DNA from: an uncultured Caryophanales bacterium
Lineage (GTDB): Bacteria; Bacillota_I; Bacilli_A; RF39; UBA660
Direction: 5' to 3'
NCBI GenBank assembly: GCA_947303225.1
Contig: CAMYXG010000072.1
Span: 1-6,382, forward strand
DNA: 6,382 nucleotides
In this document: piece after piece, positions 5,342-6,382 of the stretch
How the letters are laid out: the number at the start of each line of letters is the position of its first letter
How positions within the stretch are numbered: the first letter of the stretch is position 1
Program-made: the position numbers and the translations under genes
The notes under the pieces: generated by a model
Told to the model about the DNA's origin: nothing
Seen by the model: only the letters and a program-made list of their open reading frames with translations
Databases searched by the model: none

Positions 5342-6217
5342 ATGAAAGGAATTATTTTAGCAGGAGGGTCTGGAACTAGACTATATCCAATTACAGAAGG
5401 AATTAGTAAACAACTAATGCCAATTTATGATAAGCCAATGATTTATTATCCATTATCAACGTTGATGCTAGCTGGTATTAATGATATCTTGGTTATCACA
5501 ACACCAGAAGATCAAGCATCATTTCAAAAATTATTAAAAGATGGCTCAACATTTGGAATTAACATTTCTTATGTAGTACAACCATCTCCAGATGGATTAG
5601 CACAAGCATTTATTTTAGGAGAAGAATTCATTCAAGATGAAGAATGTGCCATGATTTTAGGAGATAATATTTTCTATGGAAATGGATTCAATGAAGCCCT
5701 TCAAAGAGCAAAACAAAATGCCAAAGAAGGCTATGCTACAATATTTGGAAATCAAGTAAAAGATCCAGAAAGATTTGGAATTATGGAATTAGATGGAGAT
5801 AAAGTAGTGAGTGTAGAAGAAAAACCAAAACATCCAAAATCAAATTATGCCATTACAGGATTATACTTTTATCCAAAAGGAGTGTCAGATAAGGCAAAAG
5901 AGATTACTCCATCTGATAGAGGTGAATTAGAAATTACATCACTAAATGATATGTATCTTCAAGAAGAAAAACTAAAAGCAGAAATTTTAGGAGATGAATT
6001 CACTTGGTTTGATACTGGAACATTTGATAGTGAATTAGATGCTGCGAATATGATTAGAACAATTGAAAATAATAAAGACAAAGTAATATGTTGTCCAGAA
6101 CAAATTGCTTATTATAAAAATTGGATTAGTAAAGAAGAATTACAAGAAAGAGCAAAAGTATTAAGTAAAAATAACTATGGAAAATATCTACAAAAAGTAG
6201 TAGATGAAACAAAATAG
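5342..6217 (+). CDS. rfbA: Glucose-1-phosphate thymidylyltransferase
   Basis: A full-length 291-residue RmlA/RfbA enzyme. It joins glucose-1-phosphate and dTTP to give dTDP-glucose and pyrophosphate, the first step of dTDP-L-rhamnose synthesis in the cytosol. The signature nucleotide loop LAGGSGTRLYP (6-16) is followed by SKQLMPIYDKPMIYYPLS (22-39), QPSPDGLAQAF (80-90), GDN (107-109, metal-binding D108), ERFGIM (143-148), EEKPK (159-163), GLYFY (173-177), RGELEIT (193-199) and WFDTGTFDS (222-230). All expected catalytic and nucleotide-binding positions appear intact, and length matches the short RmlA class (about 290). It is the second gene of the operon that starts at the promoter at 4430-4458, between the GT2 gene and rfbC. 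rfbB and rfbD would be expected beyond the window. Confidence 0.97.
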   Translation: MKGIILAGGSGTRLYPITEGISKQLMPIYDKPMIYYPLSTLMLAGINDILVITTPEDQASFQKLLKDGSTFGINISYVVQPSPDGLAQAFILGEEFIQDEECAMILGDNIFYGNGFNEALQRAKQNAKEGYATIFGNQVKDPERFGIMELDGDKVVSVEEKPKHPKSNYAITGLYFYPKGVSDKAKEITPSDRGELEITSLNDMYLQEEKLKAEILGDEFTWFDTGTFDSELDAANMIRTIENNKDKVICCPEQIAYYKNWISKEELQERAKVLSKNNYGKYLQKVVDETK

Positions 6218-6230
6218 GAGGGTTTTAAGA

Positions 6231-6382
6231 ATGAATCGATTAGAATTCGAACAAGGCAGAGCAGAAGATAAATGTGTAGATTTTAAATCAAATATTATTC
6301 AAACAAATTTAGAAGATTGCTATATCATTGAAGAAAATAGATTTGGAGATAGTAGAGGATACTTTACTTCCGTAACAAGTAA
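6231..6382 (+). CDS. rfbC: dTDP-4-dehydrorhamnose 3,5-epimerase, N-terminal part (cut by window end)
   Basis: Fifty codons are visible before the window ends. Residues about 24-47 (TNLEDCYIIEENRFGDSRGYFTS) match the RmlC start, including the D-x-RG-x-F motif at D40, R42, G43 and F45. The enzyme epimerises C3 and C5 of dTDP-4-keto-6-deoxyglucose, the third step towards dTDP-L-rhamnose. About 20 residues precede the usual start of the family, rich in charge (NRLEFEQGRAEDKCVDFKSN), an extra N-terminal segment. The start is supported by TAGGAGGG at 6215-6222, 8 bases before the ATG, which overlaps the rfbA stop codon. The gene lies 13 bases after rfbA in the same operon. Confidence 0.9.
   Translation, partial: MNRLEFEQGRAEDKCVDFKSNIIQTNLEDCYIIEENRFGDSRGYFTSVTS

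Overview
The window is AT-rich, with A/T-ending codons, purine-rich Shine-Dalgarno sites and compact U-tailed terminators. This fits a low-GC Gram-positive (Bacillota), plausibly a gut-associated member of the Bacilli. That placement is inferred from composition and gene families, not from a marker gene. All genes lie on the + strand. Every stop codon seen is TAA or TAG, and no gene has an in-frame TGA.

Region 1 (1-1684) carries a surface-type protein: an N-terminal membrane segment, a beta-rich ectodomain and a C-terminal DUF6273-like domain ending in a WWLRS...SPAFRIA signature. Its last ~126 coding bases differ sharply from the rest of the gene. They are about 49% GC and 17% A, against about 33% GC and 42% A in the preceding 120 bases, and nearly every codon ends in C or T. 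This is the expected footprint of a variable region (VR) written by a diversity-generating retroelement (DGR). No reverse transcriptase or template repeat is in the window, so this would be a remote target served in trans or from beyond the window edge. Downstream is a 354-base gap holding a large nested inverted repeat (1394-1458), a small hairpin, and a clear intrinsic terminator (1600-1634).

Region 2 (1685-2600) is a single-gene unit for an Rpn/PD-(D/E)XK nuclease-family protein with its own terminator.

Region 3 (2601-4402) is a single-gene unit for a polytopic O-antigen-ligase/polymerase-like membrane protein with an unusual ~125-residue cytosolic tail, again with its own terminator.

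Region 4 (4403-6382) starts at a good sigma-A-type promoter. It reads through a GT2 glycosyltransferase (rhamnosyltransferase-like), rfbA (glucose-1-phosphate thymidylyltransferase) and the start of rfbC (dTDP-4-dehydrorhamnose 3,5-epimerase), which runs off the window. Regions 3 and 4 together look like the edge of a cell-surface polysaccharide locus making and using dTDP-L-rhamnose. The most exciting element is the putative DGR-diversified surface protein beside this glycan locus.
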